NCBI RefSeq assembly: GCF_027923465.1
Contig: NZ_BRLB01000001.1
Coordinates: 1,116,001-1,180,000 of the forward strand
DNA length: 64,000 nt
From: Vallitalea longa
Lineage (GTDB): Bacteria > Bacillota > Clostridia > Lachnospirales > Vallitaleaceae
Direction of reading: 5' to 3'
This document shows positions 17,032 through 25,400 of this stretch, piece by piece. A program made the position numbers and the translations under genes. The notes under the pieces were generated by a model. It made no database searches and was not told the DNA's origin. It saw only the letters and a list, made by a program, of their open reading frames with translations. The stretch's first letter is position 1. Each line of letters begins with the position of its first letter.

Positions 17032-17847
17032 CTATCTCTTAAGATTATTGGCTTGAGATAACATTTCATCAGATGCTTGTATAGCCTTTGAGCTTACTTC
17101 ATATGCTCTCTGAGCTACTATCAGATTGACCATTTCTTCGACAACTTGTACATTAGATCCTTCTAATGAACCTTGTACTATCTGACTCTTTACTACATCT
17201 TCGTCGTCTTCTTCTAAGATAGCTTCTCCAGATGAAGAGGTAGCTCTTAATAGGTTATTTCCAAGAGCTTCTAATCCGTTAACATTTCTGAATTGGACCA
17301 TTTTCATTTTAGAATCCATAGGAACTACTTCATTATCATTAGTTACATAACTAAAATTACCTTCAGAACTGATGCTTATCTTTTTGATGTCAATATTAGA
17401 ATCAAAATAAATAGGCTCGTCATTAATATCAAGTACCTGATAACCATCTGATGTAATTAACATCTGTCTATCATCTACTAATGCAATCTTGAAACTACCG
17501 TCTTTCGTATATACTTGTGAACCGGATTGATCTTTTACTGTAAAAAAACCATCTCCTGTAATAGCTAAATCCAATGGATTATCTGTTTTCTGGATTGTAC
17601 CGATAGTATAACTTCTAACTGTACCTACAGGTTTTACACCATGTCCAACTTGTAGATTAACTGGTTTACCATTACCTTGTTGGTCTGTACCAGCTTTTGC
17701 CAAAGTTTCATATAATAACGATTTGAATTCCAATCTTTCTTTTTTAAATCCTGTGGTATTAACGTTAGCAAGATTATTAGAGATAGTATCAACATTCATC
17801 TGTTGAGTCTTCATACCTGATGCCGCTGTGTATAATGATCGCATCAT
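17032..17847 (-). CDS. flgG: Flagellar distal rod protein FlgG (FlhP-like)
   Basis: 271 residues. The N-terminal rod motif is SLYTAASGMKTQQMNVDTIS plus NNLANVNTTGFKK, and the C-terminal motif is IVQGSLEGSNVQVVEEMVNL followed by AQRAYEVSSKAIQ, both diagnostic of FlgF/FlgG-type rod proteins. It follows a paralogue of 256 residues, the same pair as flhO-flhP downstream of mbl in Bacillus. The length and stronger C-terminal match favour FlgG for this one. RBS AAAGGAA. Confidence 0.87.
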   Translation of the reverse strand: MMRSLYTAASGMKTQQMNVDTISNNLANVNTTGFKKERLEFKSLLYETLAKAGTDQQGNGKPVNLQVGHGVKPVGTVRSYTIGTIQKTDNPLDLAITGDGFFTVKDQSGSQVYTKDGSFKIALVDDRQMLITSDGYQVLDINDEPIYFDSNIDIKKISISSEGNFSYVTNDNEVVPMDSKMKMVQFRNVNGLEALGNNLLRATSSSGEAILEEDDEDVVKSQIVQGSLEGSNVQVVEEMVNLIVAQRAYEVSSKAIQASDEMLSQANNLKR

Positions 17848-17894
17848 AATACATTCATTCCTTTCATACTGCTAAGATATCTGAAATTTCAGTT

Positions 17895-18665
17895 CTATAA
17901 TCTACCTACATCATTTACTGCTTTTTTTAGAGTTTCATCTTGAGTTTGAATAACTTTTTGATTAGCTTCATATGTTCTCATTACACTAATCATATCGACC
18001 ATTTCTCTTACAGTATTAACATTAGAACTTTCTAAATATCCTTGCATCAATTTACCACCAAAAGGATTAGTCTTAGTATCTTCTGTTTGACTATATAGGT
18101 TATCCCCTATTTTTCTAAGGGATTCAGGGTTTTCAAAATCCGTTAATAATAATTTATCTATCTGGGTATCATTGTCAAATATAGTACCATTTTCTGAGAT
18201 TCTGATATTATTACTACCGCTAGGTATGACTATCTTACCATTTTGTCCAAGAATATAATTTCCTTCTTTTGTCATAAGCGTTCCATCTGTTGATAAAGTG
18301 AAAGACCCATCTCTAGTATATCTGATTTGTTGATTTCCTTCTTTATCTTCTATACCAATATTAAACATACCATTACCAAGTATGGCAACATTATAAGGAT
18401 CATCTGTCATTGTTGCTCCGCCTTGTGTATTATCGGTATAAACTTGTCCAACTCTGCATCCAAGAGTCATTTTACCGATAGTCTGATTCATAGGCATACT
18501 TCTATCGTTGATTTTCGTTGTCAATACACTATTGAAGGATTCAATGATTACACCATCTTTCTTGAATCCTGTAGTATTAACATTCGCTAGGTTATTGGAG
18601 ATAATATCTAATTTTTCTTGTTGCGCTACCATTCCATTTGAAGCAGTATATAAACCTCTTACCAT
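17895..18665 (-). CDS. flgF: Flagellar rod protein FlgF/FlgG paralogue (FlhO-like)
   Basis: 256 residues with the rod-protein N-terminus GLYTASNGMVAQQEKLDIIS and NNLANVNTTGFKK, and a C-terminal SSNVNTVREMVDMISVMRTY motif. It is a paralogue of the next gene and lies 15 bases after mbl, as flhO does in Bacillus. It probably builds the proximal part of the rod. The FlgF versus FlgG name is assigned by order, since the two are hard to separate by eye. RBS AGGTGA. Confidence 0.83.
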   Translation of the reverse strand: MVRGLYTASNGMVAQQEKLDIISNNLANVNTTGFKKDGVIIESFNSVLTTKINDRSMPMNQTIGKMTLGCRVGQVYTDNTQGGATMTDDPYNVAILGNGMFNIGIEDKEGNQQIRYTRDGSFTLSTDGTLMTKEGNYILGQNGKIVIPSGSNNIRISENGTIFDNDTQIDKLLLTDFENPESLRKIGDNLYSQTEDTKTNPFGGKLMQGYLESSNVNTVREMVDMISVMRTYEANQKVIQTQDETLKKAVNDVGRL

Positions 18666-18680
18666 GTTTTCACCTGACCT

Positions 18681-19667
18681 TTAACTTCTTTGACCTGCCT
18701 GAAATTCTACATATTTACCTGTTCCTATAGCAACACAAGTAATCGCATCATCTGCTGTAATTACATTAATACCTGTTTTGTTTTCTATTAATTGGTCAAG
18801 CCCTTGTAATAAGCTACCACCACCAGTTAGAACTATACCTCTGTCAGCAATATCTGCTGATAATTCAGGTGGTGTCCTTTCAAGTACACTATGAACCGCT
18901 TCCACTATGTTAGAAGTAGATTCTCTAAGTGCTTCTTCTGTTTCTACAGATGAAACAGTTATGGTTTTTGGAAGTCCTGTAATTAAATTTCTTCCTCTAA
19001 CATCCATAGTCAATACTTCTGGTCTTTTGTAAGCTGTTCCAATCTTAACTTTGATTTCTTCAGCTGTTCTTTCACCAATCAATAAGTTATGTTTTTTCCT
19101 CATATATCTTACTAATGCTTCATCAAAATTATCACCAGCGACTTTAATAGAAGTACTAACAACAGTACCACCTAAGGAAATTACTGCTATATCTGATGTT
19201 CCTCCTCCTATATCAACAACCATACTACCGCAAGCTTTACTAATATCTATTCCTGCTCCTATAGCTGCTGCTATTGGTTCTTCTATTATTTCTACTTTTC
19301 TTGCTCCAGCTTGATAAGTAGCATCTTCAACAGCTCTTTTTTCAACTTCAGTTACACCACTAGGTACACAAACTGTTATTCTTGGTTTTCTTATTCTCTT
19401 ACCTAAAGATTTGGATATAAAATATTTTATCATTTTCTCAGTTACTGTATAGTCTGAAATAACACCCTGTCTAAGTGGTCTTATTGCAACAATATTACCT
19501 GGTGTTCTACCAAGCATTCTTCTTGCTTCACTACCTACTGCTAATATTCTTTTAGTATCTCTATCTCTTGCAACAACTGATGGTTCTCTTAATACGACAC
19601 CTTTACCTTTAATATATACGAGTACATTTGCTGTCCCTAAATCGATTCCAATATCTGTTCCAAACAT
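18681..19667 (-). CDS. mbl: MreB/Mbl-family rod-shape actin homologue
   Basis: 328 residues of the MreB actin fold: [20 protein letters not shown] (phosphate 1), [32 protein letters not shown] (phosphate 2), and the adenosine motif [20 protein letters not shown]. It forms membrane-associated filaments that guide cell-wall synthesis along the cell. spoIIID upstream and flagellar rod genes downstream reproduce the Bacillus spoIIID-mbl-flhO-flhP order, so the Mbl name is favoured over MreB. RBS GGAAGGGG. Confidence 0.95.
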   Translation of the reverse strand: MFGTDIGIDLGTANVLVYIKGKGVVLREPSVVARDRDTKRILAVGSEARRMLGRTPGNIVAIRPLRQGVISDYTVTEKMIKYFISKSLGKRIRKPRITVCVPSGVTEVEKRAVEDATYQAGARKVEIIEEPIAAAIGAGIDISKACGSMVVDIGGGTSDIAVISLGGTVVSTSIKVAGDNFDEALVRYMRKKHNLLIGERTAEEIKVKIGTAYKRPEVLTMDVRGRNLITGLPKTITVSSVETEEALRESTSNIVEAVHSVLERTPPELSADIADRGIVLTGGGSLLQGLDQLIENKTGINVITADDAITCVAIGTGKYVEFQAGQRS

Positions 19668-20046
19668 TTGTCAATCCCCTTCCGTAGTTTAATATTTATA
19701 TTTTTTGAGATTTTTATACTTAAATTTATATTCAAGAATTATTTTACTATATTTATGTCATTTATTAAGTATTAATATTTTGCCATTATAAACTATTATT
19801 ACCATATATAATATTATATACAAATACTACAAAATTTCAAAGGGGAAATTTATTAAATTTTTATTAATATCGTCATTATTTGTACTTCTGATTAGCTTTT
19901 GGTAACAAATATTAAAAAAAAAATGGTTTTTGTTAAAAATTATAATAAAAAATACCTTCAGTAACTAGAAAACAGCTACATAAAGGTACATTTTTCATAT
20001 AAAAATAGAGACTTGATATAAAAATTATTCATACAGTTAATTTTTA
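19668..20046. other. Non-coding gap upstream of mbl
   Basis: Very AT-rich with no plausible gene on either strand. It should contain the mbl promoter on the minus strand, but no unambiguous -35/-10 pair could be chosen from the many TATAAT-like strings. Confidence 0.5.
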
Positions 20047-20072
20047 ACAAAAAAACCGAGCTATCTCGGTTT
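20047..20072 (-). terminator. Terminator after spoIIID
   Basis: Minus-strand hairpin AAACCGAG/CTCGGTTT with an ATAG loop, followed by TTTTG. It begins at the stop codon of spoIIID and separates the gene from mbl. Confidence 0.85.
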
Positions 20073-20350
20073 TAATAAATTGTTGGCCTTGTATTTGTAT
20101 GAGACATATTGACATATTTGGCCCTGGTAGCTAATCCACCTCTAATATGTCTTTCCGATTTATTAATGTCAAGGACCTTTCTAGCTTCTAAAGCTAAACC
20201 TGGATTTATCTTACTTAGTCTTTCTGTAACATCCTTATGTACTGTTGATTTACTTATACCAAATTTCTTGGCAGTTTGTCTTACAGTAGCATTTGAAGTA
20301 ATAATATAATTCGCAACTTCTATAGCCCTTTCCTCTATATATTGCTTCAA
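20072..20350 (-). CDS. spoIIID: Sporulation transcription factor SpoIIID
   Basis: 92 residues. The HTH region TVRQTAKKFGISKSTVHKDV plus TERLSKINPGLALEARKVLD and the ERHIRGGLATRAKY tail match SpoIIID, the mother-cell DNA-binding protein that switches genes on and off between sigma-E and sigma-K stages. The start is TTG at 20350, with GAGGGGG about nine bases upstream. A sigma-E-like promoter lies 30-60 bases upstream. spoIIQ/spoIID upstream and mbl downstream keep the Bacillus neighbourhood. Confidence 0.96.
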   Translation of the reverse strand: MKQYIEERAIEVANYIITSNATVRQTAKKFGISKSTVHKDVTERLSKINPGLALEARKVLDINKSERHIRGGLATRAKYVNMSHTNTRPTIY

Positions 20351-20381
20351 AACGAAATCCCCCTCGAATCATTGCTTAGTT

Positions 20382-20410
20382 AAATATATGGGATTTGAAT
20401 TAAAAATATA
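20382..20410 (-). promoter_or_regulatory. Sigma-E-like promoter for spoIIID
   Basis: On the minus strand ATATT (20405-20409) is followed after exactly 14 bases by CATATATTT (20382-20390), close to the sigma-E consensus ATATT-N14-CATACA-T. spoIIID is a known sigma-E target, which supports the call. Confidence 0.55.
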
Positions 20411-20454
20411 CATATTTTTTACTATTAACCTTATATCAAATTAAATTATTCCAT

Positions 20455-20489
20455 AAAAAATAGAACTATTAGTTTTGAAGTACTAATCA
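20455..20489 (-). terminator. Probable terminator after apbE
   Basis: Minus-strand stem ATTAGT/ACTAAT with outer ACT/AGT pairs across a one-base bulge, then TCTATTTTTT. It lies about 30 bases after the apbE stop. Confidence 0.6.
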
Positions 20490-20518
20490 GTCCTATAATT
20501 TGTTGTTTTCCCTTATAG

Positions 20519-21556
20519 TTAATTAGAAAACTTTTTAACTTTGAAATCATAATCTGTAAGATTAAATATCTTTTCTGTTCCATCAGTCAGATAAATATCT
20601 TTTTCATCAGTTACAAATATCGCATCTACATTTTCAAGATTCTCGACAAATTTATAACCTTCTTCCAGTCCCATGGAAAAAACCACTGTAGATAGGCCAT
20701 CTCCATCTACAGAATAATCAGATATGATGGTGACACCAGCTAAATCATTTTCTATAGGATATCCTGTGAATGGATTCAATATATGATGATATCTCTTGCC
20801 ATCTTCTTCAAAATACCTCTCGTATATACCGGAAGTAACTATTGATTTTTCACCTATGGTTGCAACACCTAATTCTTTTCCTCTTGCATTAAAAGGATTC
20901 TGAACACCTATCTTCCATGATTCTCCATTAGGTTTATGACCTACAGTCAATATATTTCCGCCTAGATTAATCAATGCATGGTCTATATGTTTTTGCTTTA
21001 TGTATTCAGCTACTTTATCTGCAACATATCCTTTTGCTATACCACCTAAGTCTATCTGAACATCATTTTTGATATGCATATTCATCTTATCATCTTCTAA
21101 ATATATGTTTTTATAGTCTATCTTATTAACAGCTTCTTTGATTTCTTGTTCTTCCGGTACTCTAGCATCTTCAGTTCCAATTCCCCACAAGCTCACTAAT
21201 GGTGCTATAGTAATATCAAATCTTCCTTCGGATAGATTGGAATAATATAATCCTTTTTTGATTATATTGAATGTATCATCAGATAGTTTGATTTCTTGTA
21301 TTTCATTACTGTTTATTTTGCTTATCTCACTTGTAGAAATGTTTCTACTTACTTTGTTTTCTATATCAGAAATTATATTGAATATATCCTTAAAATTATC
21401 TTCATCCGCGTTTTTCCCATATAAAGTAACTTTCACAATAGTACCTAACAGGAATGTTTCATCGGATATTTTTTCATTGTGTTGGTTAATATTATTACTG
21501 CACCCTGTAAAAATGATTGATAATGAAATTACTAGTAAAAAGATTCGTCTGTTCAT
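20519..21556 (-). CDS. apbE: ApbE-family FAD:protein FMN transferase (lipoprotein)
   Basis: 345 residues. A lipoprotein signal, MNRRIFLLVISLSIIFTGCS, gives a lipobox Cys near residue 19. The ApbE domain shows DLGGIAKGYVADKVAEYIK, the HALINLGGNILTVG flavin site, KIGVQNPF, and HHILNPFTGYPIENDLAGVT with downstream SVDGDGLSTVVFSMG (Mg/FAD binding). It attaches FMN covalently to extracytoplasmic parts of flavoproteins such as RnfG/NqrC-type subunits; no such target is in this window. RBS GAAAGGAA. Confidence 0.95.
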   Translation of the reverse strand: MNRRIFLLVISLSIIFTGCSNNINQHNEKISDETFLLGTIVKVTLYGKNADEDNFKDIFNIISDIENKVSRNISTSEISKINSNEIQEIKLSDDTFNIIKKGLYYSNLSEGRFDITIAPLVSLWGIGTEDARVPEEQEIKEAVNKIDYKNIYLEDDKMNMHIKNDVQIDLGGIAKGYVADKVAEYIKQKHIDHALINLGGNILTVGHKPNGESWKIGVQNPFNARGKELGVATIGEKSIVTSGIYERYFEEDGKRYHHILNPFTGYPIENDLAGVTIISDYSVDGDGLSTVVFSMGLEEGYKFVENLENVDAIFVTDEKDIYLTDGTEKIFNLTDYDFKVKKFSN

Positions 21557-21762
21557 AGAATTTCCTTTCTAATTGGTAAATACAATAAATTTAAGATATG
21601 ACAATTATAACAATAGTCTTGGAAATTAACAATAAAATTTATGCTATTGTCATATTATATTATTACTATCCTTCTATTTAGATTCTTGTCATTGGTTAAC
21701 CCAATATACTATTGGCACCAAAAACTTATACACTATAAATTGCTCCAATACTGGTAATAACG

Positions 21763-21794
21763 AAAAAATTCCCCACCACAATTATGGTCGGGAA
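21763..21794 (-). terminator. Terminator after the 21856-22323 gene
   Basis: Minus-strand hairpin TTCCCGACCA/TGGTGGGGAA (one G-G mismatch, six-base loop), followed by TTTTTTCG. Confidence 0.78.
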
Positions 21795-21855
21795 CAAATT
21801 AACATACATTCATTGTTAAGACTAATTTACTTTAGTTATGCAGTTGAGAACAATT

Positions 21856-22323
21856 TTAAAAATTAGCTTTTTCATTAATTATACCATCCTTAAATGATAT
21901 ATATATTGTATCTGGTTGATCTTCTCCGTCTTTTCTATTAAACACCCAATACAAACAATCCTTAATATCATTAGGTTCATCATATGGATATTTAAAAATA
22001 AGCAATATAGAATCTACATCTATATTAGCATCTTCTGCAATACGGATTGCTTGTAATTTATTTATTCCTTCATCTTCATATACAGTGTATTCTCCAAAAT
22101 CAAATAAATGGATTACATGTATTTTTTTATTAGTATTATTTTCTATACCAGAAAAAATATAACTCTTACCATGCTTATATGACGTTTTCAATTCCATATT
22201 ATAAGTTTTTTCCACATACTTTTTAGAAGTTTTATTATAAAACAAATTGTTAATTTGACTAACTATAATAAATACAAAAATTAATCCAACTACAACAATA
22301 ACAACTCTAAATTTTCTCTCCAT
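21856..22323 (-). CDS. Small membrane-anchored protein of unknown function
   Basis: 155 residues, not recognised. One N-terminal membrane helix (VVIVVVGLIFVFIIVSQI) is followed by a soluble domain, probably outside the cell, of mixed beta/alpha character with DANIDVDSILLIF and CLYWVFNRKDG segments. A run of Asp/Glu around GEDQPD and the fold pattern recall small PepSY-like or lipoprotein-type surface domains, but no motif is decisive. RBS AAGGGGAG before ATG. It sits between apbE and a decayed insertion sequence, with its own terminator. Confidence 0.7.
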   Translation of the reverse strand: MERKFRVVIVVVGLIFVFIIVSQINNLFYNKTSKKYVEKTYNMELKTSYKHGKSYIFSGIENNTNKKIHVIHLFDFGEYTVYEDEGINKLQAIRIAEDANIDVDSILLIFKYPYDEPNDIKDCLYWVFNRKDGEDQPDTIYISFKDGIINEKANF

Positions 22324-22354
22324 AAGCTCCCCTTAACTATCATTGTGGTTTTGG

Positions 22355-22959
22355 GACATGCTCCCCCACTAAACCTATAAAACGATTTTGAGGGGGCTTC
22401 TTGGGACGTAGTAACCTAATGGTTACTATTATTACCAAGCTCTACCCTGTAATATTTTAATATTGCACCAGCAATTTACCTTGATTTTTAATGTTTATAC
22501 TTGCATTTAGGATTTTTCCTCTTCCTTATGTTATAATTATATCGCATTTCAATTTAGTTGTAAAGGAGTTTTTTAGATGAATAATATTGAATCCAAAAGC
22601 AATAGGCATTCAATATACAATCTAAAATATCATTTGGTTGTAATAACTAAATATAGACACAAATGTATTAACAAAGAACTTACTATTTGAAACACCTCCC
22701 CAAGTGGAATTAGCAAAATTAGTTAATACTTTAAAGACTGTTTCTTCAAGACTTATTAGGAAAAACATAGTGAATATTTAAAAGAATATTACTGGAAACC
22801 CATATTTTGGAGTATAAGTTATTGCATTTTAACAACTGGAGGAGCAACAATAGAAATGATTGAGAAATATATTAGCTCTCAAGCAGGAGTTAAAGATTAA
22901 AAACAGTTCCGATTCATCTTCCTCCTAGTTAGAGGAGGGGGTTCTCTCGAAACATCTAG
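22355..22959. mobile_element. Internally deleted IS200/IS605 copy (no tnpB, broken tnpA)
   Basis: About 605 bases, nearly identical at both ends to the intact element at 46706-48473. The left ends share GACATGCTCCCCCACTAAAC and the hairpin CCCCC...GGGGG; the right ends share the CCTCCTAGTTAGAGGAGG hairpin and CTCGAAACATCTA. The copy lacks almost all of tnpB (the jump occurs after GCATTTAGG), 13-14 bases near 22446, and about 130 bases inside tnpA including the HUH motif. It retains the region that in the intact copy lies 3' of tnpB. It could still be moved in trans, as both terminal hairpins survive. Confidence 0.92.
22577..22900 (+). pseudogene. tnpA: Broken tnpA (IS200/IS605 HUH transposase)
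   Basis: It begins like the intact tnpA (HSIYNLKYHLVVITKYRHKC) but about 130 bases are missing between codons for NKEL and LFETPP, removing the catalytic HIH motif. Downstream, one base is lost in an A-run (GGAAAAACAT against GGAAAAAACAT) and further substitutions follow. The end, GGATIEMIEKYI...QAGVKD, with the catalytic Tyr, is still recognisable. No functional product is expected. Confidence 0.92.
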
Positions 22960-22974
22960 ATAAAAAAAGCATTC

Positions 22975-23030
22975 AAAAAATCAAGGAACTGTTAATTATA
23001 ATATAACTTAATATTACAACACAGTTCCTT
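22975..23030 (-). terminator. Terminator after spoIIQ
   Basis: Minus-strand stem AAGGAACTGT/ACAGTTCCTT (ten pairs, long AT-rich loop) followed by GATTTTTTGA, just beyond the spoIIQ stop. Confidence 0.7.
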
Positions 23031-23058
23031 AATTTCCTTTTCAGGAGGCTAGATTAAT

Positions 23059-23928
23059 TTATTTTATTAATTCGATAGGATTGATTGGTTTTTCATTTTT
23101 AGTCACTTTAAAATATAAATGTGAATCTAGTAATATATGATATTTCGAAGGTGTTTCGACTTGTCCCAGTATCTGACCTTTTTTGACCAAGTCCCCTTCT
23201 TTTACATTCAATTGCTTGTTAAGCTGTCCATATATTGTCTTATATCCATTTCCGTGGTAAACAGTTACAGTTACTCCGGATTCAGGTTCTACTCGTATAG
23301 TTTCAACTACTCCTTCAGCAGCTACTTCAACATCTTTTCCTACACTTGCGGCAATATATAATGCAGGATTGATTTTATACTGATCTAGAGTTTTAAAATA
23401 AACTGGTGTATCCATACTAAAAGGTATTAATACATTACCTTCTACTGGCCATATCATTTTTTCTTTCTCAGCATTATAACTTATATTAGGTTTAACAACT
23501 GGAGCTATTTCTACTACTACTGGGTCTTTTTTTTGTGGTGTTGTAAGTTCTGGTGCAAGTTGTTCTTCATATATTTCTGGTTCTCCATAATCACCTTCAC
23601 CAACAACTTCTTCTGAGTTAATTGTAATAGGGCTTATAGCTTTTACAGTTTCTTCCTCTTCACATACATCTTCTACATGACTATCCTCTGCATCTACTAT
23701 CTCGTCATCATAATTCTCAACAAGATTAGCAGTCAAATCACCACTTGATTCCTCATTTGAATCTTCATTGCTAACTACCTCACCATTAAGATTAGCAATT
23801 TCTTGTTCCTTCTCATCTGGTCTAATCCATAATAGAATTGCAATTAAAAAGACTGTTATACAACATGTAAACAACGCAAAATAAAATTGCTTTCTTTTTA
23901 TGTATGCAATTATATTCTTTAGTTTCAT
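23059..23928 (-). CDS. spoIIQ: SpoIIQ-like forespore M23-domain protein
   Basis: 289 residues: one N-terminal membrane helix (FYFALFTCCITVFLIAILLW), a long acidic linker (residues 40-135), then a LytM/M23 domain. SpoIIQ in the forespore membrane binds SpoIIIAH across the intermembrane space during engulfment. The usual first metal His (HxGxDI) is replaced in LYIAASVGKDVEVAAEG, so the domain looks catalytically dead, as in Bacillus SpoIIQ and unlike some clostridial ones; the second motif HLYFKV keeps its His. It follows spoIID, the Bacillus order. RBS GAGGTGA. Confidence 0.87.
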   Translation of the reverse strand: MKLKNIIAYIKRKQFYFALFTCCITVFLIAILLWIRPDEKEQEIANLNGEVVSNEDSNEESSGDLTANLVENYDDEIVDAEDSHVEDVCEEEETVKAISPITINSEEVVGEGDYGEPEIYEEQLAPELTTPQKKDPVVVEIAPVVKPNISYNAEKEKMIWPVEGNVLIPFSMDTPVYFKTLDQYKINPALYIAASVGKDVEVAAEGVVETIRVEPESGVTVTVYHGNGYKTIYGQLNKQLNVKEGDLVKKGQILGQVETPSKYHILLDSHLYFKVTKNEKPINPIELIK

Positions 23929-24138
23929 CCAAAATCACCTCATATTCCTATTTAAAAATGTAATAATACTTAAAAAATTACTTATATTACATTTGTTACA
24001 ACTATATTATTACCAATGATTGGATATTATATTCAGATTTTTAAATAAAATAGATATATAAGCATTTTACATATTTACTACAATTTATTACTAAAATGAA
24101 ATTAATACCATATGAGATATAAAAAAACACATAACAAG

Positions 24139-24178
24139 AAAAGAGAATTGCCTCTATCTATAGTAATGACAATTCTCT
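24139..24178 (-). terminator. Terminator after spoIID
   Basis: Minus-strand stem AGAGAATTG/CAATTCTCT (nine pairs, about 19-base loop) followed by TTTCTTG. Confidence 0.65.
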
Positions 24179-24216
24179 AATCCTATTAAAACTATTCAAT
24201 ATATAATATGATCTAT

Positions 24217-25161
24217 CTATTCACATAACCCGATTTCTGTATTCGAATAATAATGTTTGAGTATATCCTTATATGAATATCCATTCTTAGCCAGATCGTT
24301 AGCTCCATATTGGCTCATACCAACACCATGACCATACCCCTTACATGATACTTCAATATTTCCATCCACACTATCAACATTGAAATTACTGGATTCCAGT
24401 CCTAGGTAGCTTCTGACTTCTTCTCCTTCTAGAATTTTATTACCTATCTGTATTTGCGAAATATATCCTTCTGATGTTCTACTGATGATTTGAATCTCGT
24501 TGAATACATCATTAGTATACGTCTGAAAATCTTCTATATGTTCATTAAGCAAGGAAACAAACTCTTGCTGAGTAAAAGTTTGAGTATGTGAATATTCAGG
24601 TGAATTAACATCATCTGAACTGCTGACACTAATTAAATACGGTATCTCTTCTCCCCACACATCTTTTGCTGATTGAGTCATTCCTGCACTTGTGGAATGG
24701 AAAACCGCTTCAATCAAATCTTCTTGGTAAACTACAACTTCATTATTTGTGTCAACAACAGCACTTCTTATTTTATTATAATTTTTAGGGAAATTATCAG
24801 AACCCCAACTTTCTTCCATCTTTTCTTTGGTGATATAAGCCTGTTCATTATTGTTGAATATATGTTTTGAATCTTTTTCTAATTTTTTTAATGCAAATGT
24901 TCTAGCTGCTACTGCTTGAGCTTTTAGAGCTTCATCATAAAAACTAACTGGCATTTCTGCAGCGACTACACCGATCAGATAATCATTAAGATTCATGGAA
25001 ATCTCTTTTCCATCCACCATAACTTTTATGTCTTTTTTATTTTCTATCTCTGTGTTTTGTTTCTCTTCTTTTGGAATTCCTTTAATTATTGTGGTTATGA
25101 ATATTGGTATAAAACAAACTATAATCACTATTAATGATATTGAAATAATTTTTTCCTTCAT
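24217..25161 (-). CDS. spoIID: Stage II sporulation protein D (SpoIID) transglycosylase
   Basis: About 314 residues. An N-terminal membrane helix precedes the SpoIID domain with LNDYLIGVVAAEMP (catalytic Glu, about residue 69), ALKAQAVAARTFALKK, HSTSAGMTQSAKDVWG and GYGHGVGMSQYGANDLAKNG. It degrades septal peptidoglycan with SpoIIP and SpoIIM during engulfment. ATG at 25161 is used because the GGAAGGA motif overlaps an earlier in-frame TTG. A sigma-E-like promoter candidate lies upstream; spoIIQ is next downstream. Confidence 0.95.
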   Translation of the reverse strand: MKEKIISISLIVIIVCFIPIFITTIIKGIPKEEKQNTEIENKKDIKVMVDGKEISMNLNDYLIGVVAAEMPVSFYDEALKAQAVAARTFALKKLEKDSKHIFNNNEQAYITKEKMEESWGSDNFPKNYNKIRSAVVDTNNEVVVYQEDLIEAVFHSTSAGMTQSAKDVWGEEIPYLISVSSSDDVNSPEYSHTQTFTQQEFVSLLNEHIEDFQTYTNDVFNEIQIISRTSEGYISQIQIGNKILEGEEVRSYLGLESSNFNVDSVDGNIEVSCKGYGHGVGMSQYGANDLAKNGYSYKDILKHYYSNTEIGLCE

Positions 25162-25220
25162 CTTAATCAATTCCTTCCAAAATCTATTTTCTCTTGTCCA
25201 AAATTCTTATTATCACTATC

Positions 25221-25250
25221 ATTTATATGCTAATGATTTTATTATTATGA
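25221..25250 (-). promoter_or_regulatory. Possible sigma-E promoter for spoIID
   Basis: On the minus strand TCATAAT, a 14-base spacer, then CATATAAAT, about 60 bases upstream of the start. It is similar to the site before spoIIID, but the -35 box fits the consensus poorly. Confidence 0.38.
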
Positions 25251-25344
25251 GGATGATTAACAACTTGTTCCCTATTAATAATTTCATATAAAACATCAAA
25301 AAGAATTTTGTCCTATCTGGTAAGATAATTGGATAAGTTTAGTT

Positions 25345-25372
25345 TTAAAAAAAGAGAGGCTTAACCAGCCTC
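25345..25372 (-). terminator. Terminator after glgP
   Basis: Minus-strand hairpin GAGGCT/AGCCTC with a five-base loop (GGTTA), followed by TCTTTTTTT. Confidence 0.83.
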
Positions 25373-25400
25373 CCTGCATATAATTGCTATCTATTGAAAT

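Noticed and set aside
22561-22920. Functional second TnpA
   Set aside because: The HUH motif is deleted and the frame is shifted.
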